Below are positions 41,241-42,613 of a DNA stretch of 42,613 nt, in pieces (positions within the stretch are counted from its first letter, which is position 1; each line of letters opens with the position of its first letter). The position numbers were made by a program, and so were the translations under genes. The notes beneath the pieces were generated by a model. It had not been told where the DNA came from. It made no database searches and was given only the letters and a program-made list of their open reading frames with translations. The stretch is from Bradyrhizobium sp. 164 (GTDB taxonomy: Bacteria; Pseudomonadota; Alphaproteobacteria; Rhizobiales; Xanthobacteraceae). The stretch covers positions 1 to 42,613 of the forward strand of contig NZ_JADPKA010000082.1 of assembly GCF_023073715.1 (NCBI RefSeq), in the 5' to 3' direction.

Positions 41241-42428
41241 ATGTCGAAGTCGCCTGCCACTTACCGTCCCGAAACCCGCCTGGTCCATTCCGGCACCCTG
41301 CGCTCGCAATATGGCGAGACGTCGGAGGCGCTGTTCCTGACGCAAGGGTACGTCTACAACAGCGCCGAGGAGTGCGAGGCGCGGTTCAAGGGCGAGGACC
41401 CCGGCTTCATCTATTCGCGCTATTCCAATCCGACCATCGCGATGTTCGAGCGCCGCATGATCGAGCTCGAAGGCGCCGAAGCCGCTCGCTCGGCGGCCAC
41501 CGGCATGGCCGCGGTGACGACTGCGATCCTGGCGCCCCTGAAGGCGGGCGATCATGTGGTGGCGTCGCGCGCGCTGTTCGGCTCGTGCCTCTATGTGGTG
41601 CAGGATCTGCTGCCGCGCTACGGCATCGAGACCACGCTGGTCGACGGCCTCGACCTCGACCAATGGCAGCGCGCTCTCAAGCCGAACACCAAGACGTTCT
41701 TCCTGGAGAGCCCGACCAATCCGACGTTAGATGTGCTCGACATTCCCTCGATCGCCGAGATCGCGCACAAGGGCGGCGCGCGACTGGTGGTCGACAACGT
41801 GTTCGCAACCCCGATCTGGCAGAGCCCGCTCGCGCTCGGGGCCGACGTCGTGGTCTATTCCGCGACCAAGCATATCGACGGCCAGGGGCGGTGTCTCGGC
41901 GGCATCATCCTGTCCTCGGAAGCCTTCATCGCCGAGCACATCCACAATTTCATGCGCCAGACCGGCCCGTCGATCTCGCCGTTCAACGCCTGGGTCCTGC
42001 TCAAGGGCCTGGAAACGCTGGGCGTGCGCGTGCGCGCGCAGACCGACACCGCAGCGCGCATTGCCGAGGTGCTGGCGAGCCATCCCAAGATCTCGCGGCT
42101 GGTCTATCCCGGCCGCGCCGATCATCCTCAGGCCGCGCTGGTGAAGAAGCAGATGCGTGGCGGCTCGACGCTGGTCGGCTTCGAGTTGAAGGGCGGCAAG
42201 CAGGCGGCGTTTCGCGTGCTCAATGAGTTGAAGCTGGCGAAGATCTCCAACAATCTCGGCGACGCCAAGAGCCTCGTCACGCATCCGGCCACTACGACGC
42301 ATCAGCGTCTGAAGCCCGAAGACCGCGCCGCGCTCGGCATCAGCGAAGGCTTCATCCGCTTCTCCGCCGGGCTCGAGCATGCGGAAGATCTGATCGAGGA
42401 TCTGACCGCGGCGCTGGAGAAGGCGTGA
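41241..42428 (+). CDS. metZ: O-succinylhomoserine sulfhydrylase
   Basis: 395 aa PLP enzyme of the Cys/Met metabolism family. It makes homocysteine from O-succinylhomoserine and sulfide in methionine synthesis. The PLP-binding Lys is in VYSATKHIDGQGRCLGG; the N-terminal TRLVHSG and SRYSNPT segments are typical of MetZ. GGAGG stands six bases before the ATG. A further TGACCAT/ATGGTCA stem (41204-41227) lies between terminator and ribosome binding site. Regulated by the SAM-II riboswitch. Confidence 0.95.
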   Translation: MSKSPATYRPETRLVHSGTLRSQYGETSEALFLTQGYVYNSAEECEARFKGEDPGFIYSRYSNPTIAMFERRMIELEGAEAARSAATGMAAVTTAILAPLKAGDHVVASRALFGSCLYVVQDLLPRYGIETTLVDGLDLDQWQRALKPNTKTFFLESPTNPTLDVLDIPSIAEIAHKGGARLVVDNVFATPIWQSPLALGADVVVYSATKHIDGQGRCLGGIILSSEAFIAEHIHNFMRQTGPSISPFNAWVLLKGLETLGVRVRAQTDTAARIAEVLASHPKISRLVYPGRADHPQAALVKKQMRGGSTLVGFELKGGKQAAFRVLNELKLAKISNNLGDAKSLVTHPATTTHQRLKPEDRAALGISEGFIRFSAGLEHAEDLIEDLTAALEKA

Positions 42429-42430
42429 TC

Positions 42431-42608
42431 TTCTTACCCTCCCCTGGAGGGGGAGGGTCGGCTCACATGGAGCGCAGCGAAATGTGAGACGGGGTGGGGT
42501 GACGGTCTTTCCGCATCCAATGCCCGAGCGGAGAGATCACCCACCCCGCTCGCATTTCGTTGCGCTCCATGTGAGCCGACCCTCCCCCTCCAGGGGAGGG
42601 TAAGAAGA
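42431..42608. repeat. Large inverted repeat
   Basis: Arms of about 70 bp (42431-42500 and 42539-42608), nearly perfect over the outer 55 bp, with C-rich/G-rich ACCCTCCCCCTCC-type ends and a 38-bp centre. Intergenic units of this kind are dispersed in Bradyrhizobium genomes. It begins 3 bp after metZ and may also end its transcript. Confidence 0.8.
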
Positions 42609-42613
42609 CCGTT

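Noticed and set aside
1..42613. CRISPR array
   Set aside because: No regularly spaced short repeats were seen.

Overview
The window looks like chromosome of a Bradyrhizobium-type alphaproteobacterium carrying the end of a large integrated conjugative or mobilizable element. This rests on high GC, typical rhizobial small proteins, palindromic repeats, a SAM-II riboswitch in front of metZ, and an alphaproteobacterial double-length dCTP deaminase. A tRNA-Gly (CCC anticodon, 32762-32835, minus strand) divides the two parts. To its right (33-42.6 kb) lie ordinary core genes. To its left, on the 3' side of the tRNA, everything looks accessory. No integrase and no second copy of the tRNA 3' end were seen, so the other boundary is probably outside the window.

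Layout: 0-7 kb is eroded accessory DNA. It holds an IS630 transposase tail abutting a response regulator, a PRC-barrel gene with a hairpin over its ribosome binding site, four small rhizobial proteins of unknown role, an intact diguanylate cyclase, a second diguanylate cyclase broken by a one-base frameshift, and a dead zinc-ribbon gene. From 7.3 to 14.3 kb is the minus-strand maintenance module common on rhizobial plasmids and ICEs: DUF932, ParB-like, TOPRIM primase-like, DUF2493 and DUF736. Each of these genes, and the next gene upstream, has a hairpin in its leader about 12-26 nt before the start codon.

From 14.4 to 23 kb is a block of poorly characterised genes. Two (14.6 and 17.5 kb) appear to be diverged paralogues with different C-termini. 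One of them is fused to a DUF3846-like domain that also occurs as a separate gene at 19.2 kb. The plus-strand run 19.2-23 kb also encodes a stand-alone FtsH/M41-like zinc protease. From 23.1 to 29.4 kb is a MOB-F DNA-processing module in an R388-like arrangement: StbB-like ATPase, StbC-like membrane protein, TrwB/TraD-like coupling protein, TrwC-like relaxase-helicase and a small overlapping gene. A 15-nt motif, CTTCGTTCCCGAAAT, occurs three times, each 22-32 nt after a stop codon and in front of the gene at 21.8 kb, the StbB-like gene and the relaxase. No mating-pair-formation genes are present.

From 29.7 to 32.5 kb, next to the tRNA, is cargo that looks defence- or toxin-like: a HEPN-motif protein, a tight three-gene operon (XRE regulator, 78-aa protein, 43-aa membrane peptide) and a PIN-nuclease protein with C-terminal membrane segments.

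The core flank carries ogt with a cysteine-rich AraC regulator, small membrane, VOC and SRPBCC proteins, a MATE exporter, a PAS protein, dcd and metZ. Before metZ, the sequence shows a promoter, a SAM-II pseudoknot and a terminator that can be mutually exclusive, giving a readable model for repression by S-adenosylmethionine. The window ends in a large inverted repeat.
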